From an uncultured Coriobacteriaceae bacterium (GTDB taxonomy: Bacteria > Actinomycetota > Coriobacteriia > Coriobacteriales > Eggerthellaceae), in NCBI GenBank assembly GCA_900539675.1, contig UQDJ01000032.1, positions 1 through 21,076 of the forward strand: 21,076 nt of DNA. The letters are read 5' to 3'. How positions within the stretch are numbered: the stretch's first letter is position 1; each line of letters begins with the position of its first letter. Shown piece after piece: positions 5,064 to 13,119 of this stretch. A model generated the notes under the pieces. The model searched no databases. It was not told the origin of the DNA and saw only the letters and a program-made list of their open reading frames with translations. Made by a program: the position numbers and the translations under genes.

Positions 5064-5089
5064 AAGCCGTCCTTCGGGGCGGCTTTTTT
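5064..5089 (+). terminator. Rho-independent terminator with TTCG loop
   Basis: AAGCCGTCC (5064-5072), TTCG, then GGGCGGCTT (5077-5085) and a run of T. This is a stable UUCG tetraloop stem that ends the immunity-like gene, 10 bases before repeat copy 9. The same element is found in two other cassettes. Confidence 0.9.
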
Positions 5090-5098
5090 AGTGCTTTG

Positions 5099-5134
5099 GT
5101 TTAACTACCAGTCAGTTTGTCGCTATTCTCAAAC
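5099..5134 (+). repeat. 36-base repeat, copy 9
   Basis: Starts GTTTAACTACCAGTCAG and ends CGCTATTCTCAAAC; the 3' third has diverged. Confidence 0.88.
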
Positions 5135-5185
5135 ATGCTATATAGGTATTGCACTATACTAATACTTGTCAACGAGATAAAGAAA

Positions 5186-5327
5186 GGAGGCAGTTATGAG
5201 TTTCACAATAAGGATATGCCGACTAGCCCTCACGATATCCATACGGTGCAGGTTGCTTAACCGCAAGCGGTAGGTATTCCTGGGAAGGGCGAGCAATCAC
5301 CCTTCCGAAAAAACTCTAACTGCCTCC
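5186..5327 (+). promoter_or_regulatory. Structured mRNA leader / possible attenuator before the RHH gene
   Basis: GGAGGCAGTT (5186-5195) is perfectly complementary to AACTGCCTCC (5318-5327). It would close a domain of about 140 bases. Inside are GGAAGGG/CCCTTCC (5283-5289 with 5300-5306) and ACCG-CAAG-CGGT (5260-5271). The left arm is the Shine-Dalgarno of the 25-codon ORF, so closing the helix would block its translation. The right arm lies just before the AAGGAG of the RHH gene. This suggests a translational or transcriptional control element. It matches no riboswitch class that I know. Confidence 0.5.
5196..5273 (+). CDS. 25-residue basic leader peptide (possible)
   Basis: ATG at 5196 follows AAAGGAGG with ideal spacing. 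The peptide reads MSFTIRICRLALTISIRCRL then LNRKR, basic and partly hydrophobic, ending at TAG 5271-5273. It lies wholly inside the folded leader and ends in the small ACCG/CGGT hairpin, so ribosome position could influence the fold, as in leader-peptide attenuation. It may otherwise be a small membrane-active peptide. The strong ribosome binding site is the main support. Confidence 0.45.
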   Translation: MSFTIRICRLALTISIRCRLLNRKR

Positions 5328-5345
5328 ATTAAGGAGATTATAGCA

Positions 5346-5522
5346 ATGGTAAGCGAAGCTCAGAAACGTGCTACGGCGAAGTACCACAAGGAAAAGATGG
5401 TTGCGAAGGTTGTTAGGTTTTCCCCCAATGAAGAGGATCTGCTTGCACACCTAGAAAAACAACCCAACCAAGCAGGTTATATCAAGCATCTTATTCGCGA
5501 GGATATGGAACGCACAAAGTAA
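5346..5522 (+). CDS. Ribbon-helix-helix (CopG/Arc-type) DNA-binding protein
   Basis: This is a 58-residue protein starting MVSEAQKRATAKYHKEKM. A basic N-terminal helix is followed by a short beta-strand AKVVRFS (about residues 20-26), then helix NEEDLLAHLEKQ, a turn (PNQAG) and helix YIKHLIREDMER. This is the RHH fold order; such proteins dimerise and insert the paired strands into the DNA major groove. RHH proteins with an AKY..K...VRF(S)P pattern are common on mobile elements as plasmid copy, antitoxin or relaxosome regulators. AAGGAG lies about ten bases before the ATG at 5346. It stands alone in its cassette behind a structured leader and may regulate itself or its neighbours. No partner toxin gene is visible. 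Confidence 0.75.
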   Translation: MVSEAQKRATAKYHKEKMVAKVVRFSPNEEDLLAHLEKQPNQAGYIKHLIREDMERTK

Positions 5523-5590
5523 GGGTGTCACATTCGAGACATTCAACTATTTTCATTCGAGAAACAATTGAAAAACCAACAGGCACTTAT

Positions 5591-5626
5591 GTTTGACTAC
5601 CAGTCAGTTTGTCACTGCTTCAAAAC
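5591..5626 (+). repeat. 36-base repeat, copy 10 (right end, nearly consensus)
   Basis: Matches the majority form with one change (GCTTC for GCTCC). Beyond it (5627-5771) no repeat is found. An imperfect inverted repeat, TGAGCGGT...ACCGCTCA, lies at about 5649-5691. Confidence 0.92.
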
Positions 5627-5771
5627 AATTCCTGTACTACAAGTCAATTGAGCGGTCATTTGATACCTTTTTGGTAACATGTGAACCGCTCAGTTTGGTT
5701 ACACTCTAGGCAATAATGTTGTCAAACATGGGCATATGGATCCTAATCGCCTCTGTTACGGAGTCTGTCGT

Positions 5772-6245
5772 ATGATCAAAATTCTATTCCTGTGCCACGG
5801 CAATATTTGCCGCTCCCCTATGGCCGAATTCGTCATGAAAGACCTGGTGCATAAAGCCGGATTTGAAGATGCTGTTGTTATCGAATCGGCAGCTCTACAT
5901 ACCGATGAAATTGGCAGCGATACCCACTATGGCACCAAGGAAATACTGGACCGCTATCAAATACCCTACGAACCGCGTCAAGCTCGCTTGGCAAAGCGCT
6001 CTGATTACGAAGCGTTTGATTACCTCATTGGTATGGATAAGTTCAATCGTCGCGATATGTTGTATTTATTTAATAACGATCCAAAAGACAAAACCAGCCT
6101 GCTAATGGACTGGACGGGAAACCCGCACGATGTAGCTGACCCGTGGTATACCGGCAATTTTGAAGTGACCTACGATGACGTGAGTGCCGGTTGCATTGCG
6201 CTTTTAGAACACGTGAAGCGCAGCGTGCATCGCAGTCAACACTAA
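5772..6245 (+). CDS. Low-molecular-weight protein-tyrosine phosphatase
   Basis: This is a 157-residue protein of the LMW-PTP family. The P-loop C(X)5R signature is CHGNICRS at residues 8-15, with nucleophile Cys8 and Arg14. The general acid is Asp123 in the DPWY motif near the C-terminus. Length and motif spacing are normal for the family, which dephosphorylates protein tyrosines; bacterial members often act on tyrosine kinases, but no kinase gene is near. I chose ATG 5772 over an in-frame ATG at 5736 because the family starts just before the P-loop and ACGGAG lies upstream of 5772. It is the first core gene after the repeat array and appears intact, so the array did not disrupt it. Confidence 0.93.
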   Translation: MIKILFLCHGNICRSPMAEFVMKDLVHKAGFEDAVVIESAALHTDEIGSDTHYGTKEILDRYQIPYEPRQARLAKRSDYEAFDYLIGMDKFNRRDMLYLFNNDPKDKTSLLMDWTGNPHDVADPWYTGNFEVTYDDVSAGCIALLEHVKRSVHRSQH

Positions 6246-6341
6246 AGCTCGAAAGCTCAGTATCTGCTCGTCAAGCGTGCGCTTCTTCGTTTTCAAAGCC
6301 GTGTATGTAAGACCTAGGTCTTGTACGGAGTTGCGGAGTTA

Positions 6342-6430
6342 CTTTAGGCCCTCATATTCGATTGCTTTAGACTCTTATCTTTGATTACTTTAGACTCTCG
6401 TATTCAACTACTTTAGGCCCTCATATTCGG
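6342..6430. repeat. Four tandem copies of a 23-base unit, overlapping the 3' end of the symporter gene
   Basis: Units start at 6342, 6365, 6388 and 6411 with the core CTTTAGRCYCTCATATTCG. The last unit encodes the symporter's final residues (EYEGLK and stop, read on the minus strand). The others follow its stop codon, so the gene end was duplicated by slippage. Confidence 0.85.
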
Positions 6431-7919
6431 CATGAATCGAATCTTCTAAGTACTCTTTTACCGGTGCTTCGCCATAGGTATCAATGTTCTTCATATGCCA
6501 GCACTCGGTATGTGGCATACCCGGCACTGCATCCGCCACAAATACCGGGTCAATTCCCTGCTTGCGCTGTGCGGAATAATCCTTAAGCGCTGCCAGCGCC
6601 CACTTGCCCAACAGTAGGATGGATACCAAGTTCACCATTGCCATCAAGCCCATAAACAAATCTGCCAGGCTCCATGCCAAGTCGAAGCTATTTATTGCAC
6701 CATACAAAATAGCTACCAGGCACAACACGCGGAACACCACCAGCACCTTTGTGTTGTTCGGGCAAATAAAGCGCAGGTTACCTTCAGCATAGAAATAATT
6801 ACCAATCAAGCTGGAATAGGCAAAGACAAAAATAGCAAACGTAATGAAGTGAATGCCAACTTCGCCAACCGAATTATTGACCGCCATTTGAACTAGCGGC
6901 ATGCCGTTAAGTGCCATAGCAACTTCAGGATCTTGCACGTAAAAAACCAGAACCATCATAGCTGAGCACGTACAGATAAGCAGCGTGTCAATATAAACGG
7001 ACAGGCTTTGCACTAAACCCTGCTTGACCGGATGCGACACGCTTGCCGTAGCAGCAGCATTTGGAGCAGAACCCATACCAGCTTCATTGGAATACAAGCC
7101 GCGCTTAATGCCCAACATAACTACCGATCCCATAAAGCCACCAAAGATGGATTGAAAATCAAAAGCACTCGCAAACAGCACACTGAACACTGTGGGCAGC
7201 CAGGTGATGTTGGCGACGGTTGTCCATACCGCAATGGCAATATAGGCAATAGCCATAACAGGCACGGCAACCGATGTAATAACACTGATGCGCTGCGTGC
7301 CACCAAAAATAACAACTGCGGTCATAAGCACCAAAATAAGGCCCATGATCACCGCGCCGCCATTGGTAGCATAATCGGGCATATAGTATTCCAGCGCACT
7401 ACAGGCGTTGTAAGCCTGCAGCCCATTGAAGCCGAAGGCATAGCACAGAATTAGAAGTACGGCAAAAACAATGCCCAGCCAACGTTTACCCAATGCCTGC
7501 TCAATGTAATACGCCGGGCCACCACGGAATTCACCTTCTTTACCGCGAATCTTCCAAATCTGAGCTAACGTAGATTCTATAAAGGCAGAGGCTGCGCCAA
7601 TGATAGCCATCAACCACATCCAGAACACCGCACCGGGACCACCCATAGCAATAGCTGTGGCAACACCAGCAATATTGCCCGTGCCAACACGACTTGCGGT
7701 AGATACCATCAGTGCCTGAAAAGATGATATGGACTTCTTGCCTGGAACATGCTTCTTTTCCGTGATCTGCTTGAACATGTCCTTCAAGTAGCGAATCTGC
7801 ACACTCTTGGTGCGAATGGTGAAATATACCCCTGAAAATACCAAAAGCACCAACAAAACGGTGCTATAAAACCAGTCATTGAAGTTAGTAATAAGACTTA
7901 CCACTACGGCGTTATCCAT
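6408..7919 (-). CDS. Alanine/glycine:cation symporter (AGCS) family protein
   Basis: This 503-residue inner-membrane protein has about eleven hydrophobic segments. The family signature is clear: SSFQALMVSTASRVGTGNIA at residues 65-84, then GGPGAVFWMW at 93-102. AGCS proteins import alanine, glycine or related amino acids with sodium. SNEAGMGSAPNAAATA further on is another conserved family stretch. The ATG (complement of 7917-7919) follows AAAGGAAC. Length is normal. The last codons lie in a 23-base tandem repeat. It is transcribed divergently from the AlbA_2 gene, with 189 bases between them for both promoters. The substrate cannot be decided from sequence. Confidence 0.93.
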   Translation of the reverse strand: MDNAVVVSLITNFNDWFYSTVLLVLLVFSGVYFTIRTKSVQIRYLKDMFKQITEKKHVPGKKSISSFQALMVSTASRVGTGNIAGVATAIAMGGPGAVFWMWLMAIIGAASAFIESTLAQIWKIRGKEGEFRGGPAYYIEQALGKRWLGIVFAVLLILCYAFGFNGLQAYNACSALEYYMPDYATNGGAVIMGLILVLMTAVVIFGGTQRISVITSVAVPVMAIAYIAIAVWTTVANITWLPTVFSVLFASAFDFQSIFGGFMGSVVMLGIKRGLYSNEAGMGSAPNAAATASVSHPVKQGLVQSLSVYIDTLLICTCSAMMVLVFYVQDPEVAMALNGMPLVQMAVNNSVGEVGIHFITFAIFVFAYSSLIGNYFYAEGNLRFICPNNTKVLVVFRVLCLVAILYGAINSFDLAWSLADLFMGLMAMVNLVSILLLGKWALAALKDYSAQRKQGIDPVFVADAVPGMPHTECWHMKNIDTYGEAPVKEYLEDSIHAEYEGLK

Positions 7920-8108
7920 ACCTGTTCCTTTACCTATAAACGTCCTGCTTCTTTACAAGACAGCTCTGCTCCCTATAAAGAGCTTGATAATAATACCTCA
8001 CAACTACGCAGTAGCCCTATTGCTGTTCCCTATCAAAAGCTGCTTATAATAGAACTATCGCAACAGCTTGCACCATGACCTCGCACAACGTTAAGAAAGG
8101 GCGCCCTT

Positions 8109-9497
8109 ATGTATAGCCCCTTTAGAACCAAACAGGGCAAACCAAAAGACCTCAGCGAAGTAACCTTTGCAGATTTGCACCAATTAAAATCGCTTGACGA
8201 AGGCTTCGTACTTGAATTTAAACGCACCTGGAACGACCATGTGCGCAGCAAAGTGCCCAAAATAATTGCGTCTTTTGCCAATTCACGTGGAGGATGGCTG
8301 ATCATCGGTATTGAAGATGGCACCAAAAACATTTGCCCCATCGCCCGTCCCTCAGCTGATTTTTCCCAAATCCTTGGTGAACTGTGTCGCCATCACGTAT
8401 CACCAACGCCACGCTTTGATGCCCGTTTTATTGCCGAGCCAAACAACCCTTCGGTTGGCGTTGTAGTGGTTCAAGTGCACGAAGGCGATTTCCCACCCTA
8501 TGTGGCAGATGGCGTGGTAGAAATTCGTGAAGGATCAACGTCAGGCCCTGCCATGGGATCGGCTCTGGTTGAGCTCTATCACAAGGCAACTAAACGCACG
8601 CAGGAAATTCGTGAATACTGCCATCGCACCGTATGGTATCCAGGAGATACGCCCCAAAGTTTTCATCAGACTATCCAACCATTCTATGGCGCCACCAACG
8701 AAGTCACAGCGCCAGCTACTCATCCAGGAACTCAACCTAGTACCAATTCGATCATTTATACCATCTCCAGCCCTGCCGGAGGGCTTCCTCTGTTTAGTCT
8801 GTATCTCTTTCATATGGGAAGCCGTACTACACCAAGTACTACGCGAGAAAACATTAACCTGCATGCAAGCGCGATGCGCAGCGCATTTGAACAACACAAC
8901 TATGCTTGCCACATTCAACATGCACACGATTCTCTTATCTTTCACACGTCCACTGCCATTCCGCATAATTTTCCGCATTCGACTATTGAGCTGTTCCCCG
9001 ATGAATCCATGAAACTCACGGTACCCGCTGTCATGCTGGAAGATAAGGCGTATCAGCTGGCTCTGAGCGAATTGGCTCGTGATGGTATTTTGGCTAGTTC
9101 CGATGTTCGTTTTATTGGTGCTACCCGCACGCTTAAGCGCGTCACCCGCATGGCATCGCTTCTTGATAGATACGTACGCATACGAGGAATTTCGTGGACC
9201 AACTATGCAGTTGCCTACGAACTTGAAAATATGGCGGGCGTGCTGTTGTGGTCAGAATCGAAAGTATATCGGCGCTATGTCAAAAAGCATGGACTACTTT
9301 ATTGTGGCACCACTGATGGGCGAAGCCGTATTCGCTATCTTGATGATGGCGAACATGATTCGTTTCGCGCGCGCCAATTCGCAGGAAGCCACTTCTTTGA
9401 AGCGTGCGGATTGCCGCTAGGTTCTCACGATCCAGAGGATAACGAATTGGTAGATGCTTTACTTCGAGACGGAAAGCCTTACCGGGAGCATCAATAA
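8109..9497 (+). CDS. AlbA_2 (Schlafen AlbA-like) domain protein, putative DNA-binding regulator
   Basis: This is a 462-residue protein. The N-terminal 150 residues form an AlbA_2 domain: LDEGFVLEFKRTW (29-41) with the typical E-F-K, then IIASFANSRGGWLIIGIED (52-70), then a strand VGVVVVQV and EIREGSTSGPA. AlbA_2 proteins are often transcriptional regulators with C-terminal ATPase or winged-helix parts, or Schlafen-like nucleic-acid enzymes. Residues 160-462 have no domain that I can name; there is a possible winged-helix-like region near the end (LLDRYVRIRGISWTNYAVAY). The start has AAAGGGCGC upstream. A TATAAT at 8045-8050 may be its -10 element. The gene stands alone. A role in regulation or in defence against foreign DNA is possible but not shown. 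Confidence 0.8.
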   Translation: MYSPFRTKQGKPKDLSEVTFADLHQLKSLDEGFVLEFKRTWNDHVRSKVPKIIASFANSRGGWLIIGIEDGTKNICPIARPSADFSQILGELCRHHVSPTPRFDARFIAEPNNPSVGVVVVQVHEGDFPPYVADGVVEIREGSTSGPAMGSALVELYHKATKRTQEIREYCHRTVWYPGDTPQSFHQTIQPFYGATNEVTAPATHPGTQPSTNSIIYTISSPAGGLPLFSLYLFHMGSRTTPSTTRENINLHASAMRSAFEQHNYACHIQHAHDSLIFHTSTAIPHNFPHSTIELFPDESMKLTVPAVMLEDKAYQLALSELARDGILASSDVRFIGATRTLKRVTRMASLLDRYVRIRGISWTNYAVAYELENMAGVLLWSESKVYRRYVKKHGLLYCGTTDGRSRIRYLDDGEHDSFRARQFAGSHFFEACGLPLGSHDPEDNELVDALLRDGKPYREHQ

Positions 9498-9529
9498 GCG
9501 TTATCGCTTTTGTGTAGTCTGGATTGAAA

Positions 9530-9577
9530 CTCTCACGATTGAAGCCTCTCACGATTAGAGCCTCTCACGATTGAAGC
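9530..9577. repeat. Three tandem 16-base units after the AlbA_2 gene
   Basis: CTCTCACGATTGAAGC occurs at 9530, 9546 (two changes) and 9562. It lies 33 bases after the stop and between convergent genes. No function is evident. Confidence 0.8.
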
Positions 9578-9610
9578 TCCTCAAGTGAAAGCATGCAGTA
9601 CTCGACGCTT

Positions 9611-10785
9611 CTATGCGCCTATCCCACTGCAACTCAAAGCCAGATACAACACCAATAAGACTACGAGAAACGCCCCATTATAGAGCGTAAACGTACGCAG
9701 ATAAGAACCCGTCTTAACCAGTCCTTCTGCCGTTATCAGCTTAAACGAAATAATGCTTGCCATAGAAGCAATCAGACTACCAAGCCCACCTATATTGGTT
9801 CCCACAATAAGCGCTGGCCACTGATCGGTGAATCCCGAAAGCAACAATGCGGTTGGCACATTGCTGATAACCTGGCTTAGAACCACTGAAGACAGCACTG
9901 GGGCGCTACCGATGAGCTGCGATATAGCATCATGAATAAGGGGTATGCGAGCCATATTACCCACAAACACAAAGAGAGCAATAAATGTGAAAAGTAAGCC
10001 ATAATCTATGCGCAGCAGTGTTTTTCTGTCAGCAATAAGCACCACTACCAACACCACGATGCCAACCAAATAAACATTGATGATATTTATTACGGCACCA
10101 AGGCATGCCACAAATAGCACGGCATACATTGTCCCATAAAGCCAGATACGCGAAGTTTTGTTTGGGGCGTGTTGTGTATAAGAAAGGTCCTGATTAGACA
10201 AGCTAGCGTCCTTGGTTTTTCTCCCCCGAAACACTAAAACTCCCGCTATCAAAAGCAATATCGCCGATCCTAGAGTATAGGGCGCCATCAACAAAATAAA
10301 AGACGCCACATCCATCCCCGACATCTGGAATAAATACAGGTTTTGGGGATTGCCCATAGGAAGCAACATGCTGCCAAGATTGGCAGCAATGGTCATCAGC
10401 GCAACAACTGGTCCCATATACCAATCCATAGCAGCCCTATGCATAACTACAATTGCAAAAGGTACAAACGTAATAAGGGCTACGTCATTGGTTATAAACA
10501 TAGAAAAGCAAAAGGTCAGCGCAATAAGCACTGCAGCAATCATCCTGCGTGAATGTATACGCCGGACAATTCCTTCACCCAACATGCGGATCACGCCCAA
10601 AAAACGCAAACCCGTTACGACAGTCATCAGGCAAAACAGAAGCACTAAAGTATGCCAGTCGAAATAAGTGGCATAGAGTGCATCGGGGGGGGAACCGCAA
10701 TGCAGGAAAGAAGAGCGGCAATAACCGATACCACCAGAACAGAATCCTGGGCAACCAAGGTTCGTATTTTTTCCAATATTCTCAT
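9611..10785 (-). pseudogene. SLC13/ArsB-type permease with a frameshift in a C8 tract (phase-variable or inactivated)
   Basis: The protein is an integral membrane permease of the ArsB/NhaD/SLC13 superfamily (YbiR-like). It has many hydrophobic segments and motifs such as FITNDVALITFVPFAIVV and FVGNMARIPL. The natural start is ATG at 10783-10785, three bases after the rlmKL stop, giving MRILEKIRTLVAQDSVLVV and SVIAALLSCIAVPP. This frame is lost at a run of eight C (10685-10692, minus strand); the rest, from DALYATYFDWHTLVLL to the stop, is intact in another frame. Six or nine C would restore one reading frame, with VPPDA or VPPPDA at the junction. With eight, translation needs an unnatural GTG start inside rlmKL and loses the first membrane helix. 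Phase variation, a pseudogene or a homopolymer sequencing error are all possible. Confidence 0.75.
10685..10692. repeat. Homopolymer G8 (C8 on the coding strand) inside the permease gene
   Basis: Eight identical bases are located about 33 codons after the permease start, at the exact point where the reading frame breaks. Tracts of this length change by slippage. Confidence 0.85.
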
Positions 10786-10788
10786 GTT

Positions 10789-13083
10789 TTATCGGCACTT
10801 CGTAAGCACATAGCAGAAATGAATTCGCGGATTGCGCGAAAAATCTTCCGGTATGGTTTGTGCGGTAATGTTTTCTATCGTCAACCCCAGATTCTCAATT
10901 GCCACATCATCAAGTTTAAAGTTGCGCAAATTGCCGGAAAAAACAATGGTTCCGCCCGAAGCGACAAGCTTAACCACCTTAGATAGCAGCATCACATGAT
11001 CGCGCTGAATATCCCAGGTTCGCCTGCCCATGGTCTTTGAATTCGAAAAAGTTGGTGGGTCAAGAAATACCACATCATATAAGTCCACAGAACCCGCATC
11101 ACTGCCTGCCCTTTCGGCTTGTTTATCAACCCAAGCAAGCACATCAGCCTTCACGAAATGGTGGTTGTTTTGCCCAAACCCAGCGCGCTGCATATTTCGA
11201 CGCGCCCAGTCCAAATAGGTTTGGCTCATATCAACCGTAGTAGTTTTGAGCGCCCCCTGTGCTGCAGCATGAAGTGTGGCAACACCGGTGTAGGCAAACA
11301 GATTCAAAAAGCGCTTTCCCGCCGCCATCGAACCCACCATAGAACGGGTAATACGATGATCAAGAAAAAGGCCGGTATCCAAATAGCCCGATAAATCAAT
11401 TTCAACCGGCAAATGATCTTCTTCAACAATCAGCCTGTGAGATTGATGCTCCTCTTGGTAGTATTGAGAGCCACCGCGGGCTTGACGACGAACTCGCGTA
11501 AAAACATGGTCTTCAGGTATTGCCAACAATGCCTGCGTCACACTACAAGCGTCCTTAAAGCGGCGTACGGCCTTTTGCGGATCAATCTGTTTGGGAGCTT
11601 GATATTCATTTATCAAGACATAACAATCGTGCGTATCCTTTTCTTCAAACACATCGATTGATACCGCATAATCGGGAAGATCGGCATCATAGAGACGATA
11701 GGCATGAATATGGTTTCGTGCAGCCCATTTCCTACGCTGCTTGATCATTTTGCGCAGACGTGCCGCAAACTGTTCAGCGTGATTGGATGAAACAACCACG
11801 GTTGTCGCTTTGCCATCAATAGTGGTAACGGACAGCTCTTCTTTGCACGAAACGCCTAATTGGTAATCACGCAAAGTTGCCTCATGCGAACCGATATAGA
11901 TAGGAAGAACCCGCTGGGCATCATAGCCAACAGAAGCGTCAAACAGCTCATCTTGTGTTAAAACGCACATGCGCCAAGAAGATGTCAGCTGATCAAGCCC
12001 GCACGATAACGCAGCATACAAGGTATCCAAGCTATCGCGTGGTTCCTGGAAGCTTTGCACTGTACTCAAAGCAATAAAGCCCGGTGTTGATCGATCAAGG
12101 GAATACGCGCCAATGATCGACGGCAAATCAGCAACACTCCCGCAAACAAATGAAACGATGCGCGACAGCCCTGCACGGCGGGCTTGCTCTTGAGCACGTG
12201 CTATCGCCTGCGAATCTTGTCCAATGCCAAGAATAACGGGGGCATATTCCAGGGCCTTTTCGAAACGATCATCAGCCTCTGCTAACAGGGCATCAAAGGC
12301 CTTATCATCAAAATCTGCATTGCCCTCAAAGCCCCAGTAATCGCGCGCTATCCCTGGGGCACGATCGGTGGCCATCATGGCTGCCTCAAGAACCAAGGTT
12401 GCATCCGTGCACCTCACATCAACAAAGGCGGGTGCCTGCATAGTATCTTGCCCATCTTCGCCCTGTGGGTGTGCATGTCGCACTGCAGGGGAAGCCAGCC
12501 TATCCCAGCCGCCCCACACCAACATGCCAGCAGCAAGGGTTTCGGAAAGCGAAGTGTTTTTGTCTGCCTTGTCCGAAAGACGATATCCCCGCTTATGAAG
12601 AGGCTCTCCGGCATAATCAAGATAAATGGTTGCCTTTTTATGGTGAATAGAAACCCAGATAGGAACATCTGGTCTTTGGGGAGCTACATTAGGACGCACG
12701 CCTCGTTGTGCGCGCAAGGAATCACAGATGGCATCTTTAACTTTAAGAGCGCAGAATTGCGAATTATGAAGAGTGCTATTTCCCCCTCGTGCCTTAACCG
12801 CAATAGTGGCGTCAGGTCCAATAAAGTCCATCCAGGACAATACAGTAACATCCCGATACAGTTCATCGGCACTCTGAGCACTCACCCTTGCCACAACACG
12901 CAGAACACGAGAAGCCATGCGCGACCATAGGCAAATACGATAGCCATCTGTCTTTGTTCCGAAAAAAGCAACGCCGCCTTTCAAGGGGCGAACACGCTGC
13001 GCCTTGAGGCGCTTGAGCTCTTCTGCCAAAAGCTGCTCGAATCCCTTTGAGCAGGTTGCGTAAAATTCCAATAGTTCGCTCAT
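10789..13083 (-). CDS. rlmL: Bifunctional 23S rRNA methyltransferase RlmKL with a degenerate RlmL half
   Basis: This is a 764-residue protein with the RlmKL layout: N-terminal ferredoxin-like and THUMP region (about 1-160), RlmL methyltransferase (about 170-400) and RlmK methyltransferase (about 430-764). The enzyme makes m2G2445 and m7G2069 in 23S rRNA (E. coli numbering). The RlmK half is intact, with FLNLFAYTGVATLHAAAQGA and VFLDPPTFSNSK. In the RlmL half the SAM-binding DPxCGSGT is replaced by DVRCTDAT (222-229), and the catalytic NPPYGE is replaced by a STVQSF region (about 340-345). The surrounding scaffold EAAMMATDRAPG...YWGFEG is kept. So m2G2445 activity is probably lost while the fold and m7G activity remain. 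It starts at ATG 13083 and is followed by the permease after three bases. Confidence 0.9.
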   Translation of the reverse strand: MSELLEFYATCSKGFEQLLAEELKRLKAQRVRPLKGGVAFFGTKTDGYRICLWSRMASRVLRVVARVSAQSADELYRDVTVLSWMDFIGPDATIAVKARGGNSTLHNSQFCALKVKDAICDSLRAQRGVRPNVAPQRPDVPIWVSIHHKKATIYLDYAGEPLHKRGYRLSDKADKNTSLSETLAAGMLVWGGWDRLASPAVRHAHPQGEDGQDTMQAPAFVDVRCTDATLVLEAAMMATDRAPGIARDYWGFEGNADFDDKAFDALLAEADDRFEKALEYAPVILGIGQDSQAIARAQEQARRAGLSRIVSFVCGSVADLPSIIGAYSLDRSTPGFIALSTVQSFQEPRDSLDTLYAALSCGLDQLTSSWRMCVLTQDELFDASVGYDAQRVLPIYIGSHEATLRDYQLGVSCKEELSVTTIDGKATTVVVSSNHAEQFAARLRKMIKQRRKWAARNHIHAYRLYDADLPDYAVSIDVFEEKDTHDCYVLINEYQAPKQIDPQKAVRRFKDACSVTQALLAIPEDHVFTRVRRQARGGSQYYQEEHQSHRLIVEEDHLPVEIDLSGYLDTGLFLDHRITRSMVGSMAAGKRFLNLFAYTGVATLHAAAQGALKTTTVDMSQTYLDWARRNMQRAGFGQNNHHFVKADVLAWVDKQAERAGSDAGSVDLYDVVFLDPPTFSNSKTMGRRTWDIQRDHVMLLSKVVKLVASGGTIVFSGNLRNFKLDDVAIENLGLTIENITAQTIPEDFSRNPRIHFCYVLTKCR

Positions 13084-13119
13084 GTTTTCCTATTCATCCA
13101 CATCGCGTACTCGCCTAGT

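Larger units (their letters stand above)
1092..5626 (+). repeat. Array of dispersed 36-base CRISPR-like direct repeats delimiting small gene cassettes
   Basis: Ten copies, all in plus orientation, start at about 1092, 1552, 2195 (only the 3' half preserved), 2261, 2968, 3580, 3648, 4540, 5099 and 5591. The majority form begins GTTTGACTAC, has the centre CAGTCAGTTTGTCACTG and ends CTCCAAAAC. GTTT...AAAC ends and a length of 36 are what type II CRISPR repeats look like. Two neighbouring pairs are exactly 30 bases apart. The other intervals are roughly 0.4 to 0.9 kb and contain small genes, so this is not an ordinary CRISPR array. Almost every copy has its own point changes or small indels, which suggests age and lack of ongoing homogenisation. 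No cas, integrase or transposase gene is visible in the window. Confidence 0.85.

Noticed and set aside
1092..5626. Classical integron attC array
   Set aside because: The repeats are only 36 bases with very short terminal dyads, and no integron integrase is seen; the two exact 30-base gaps fit CRISPR better.
5649..5691. Inverted repeat TGAGCGGT/ACCGCTCA as a terminator or attachment site
   Set aside because: 8-bp arms with a long loop and no T-run; no evidence for either role.
816..5740. tRNA-Asn as attachment site of an integrated island
   Set aside because: No repeat of the tRNA 3' end was found at the right side of the accessory region and no integrase gene is visible.
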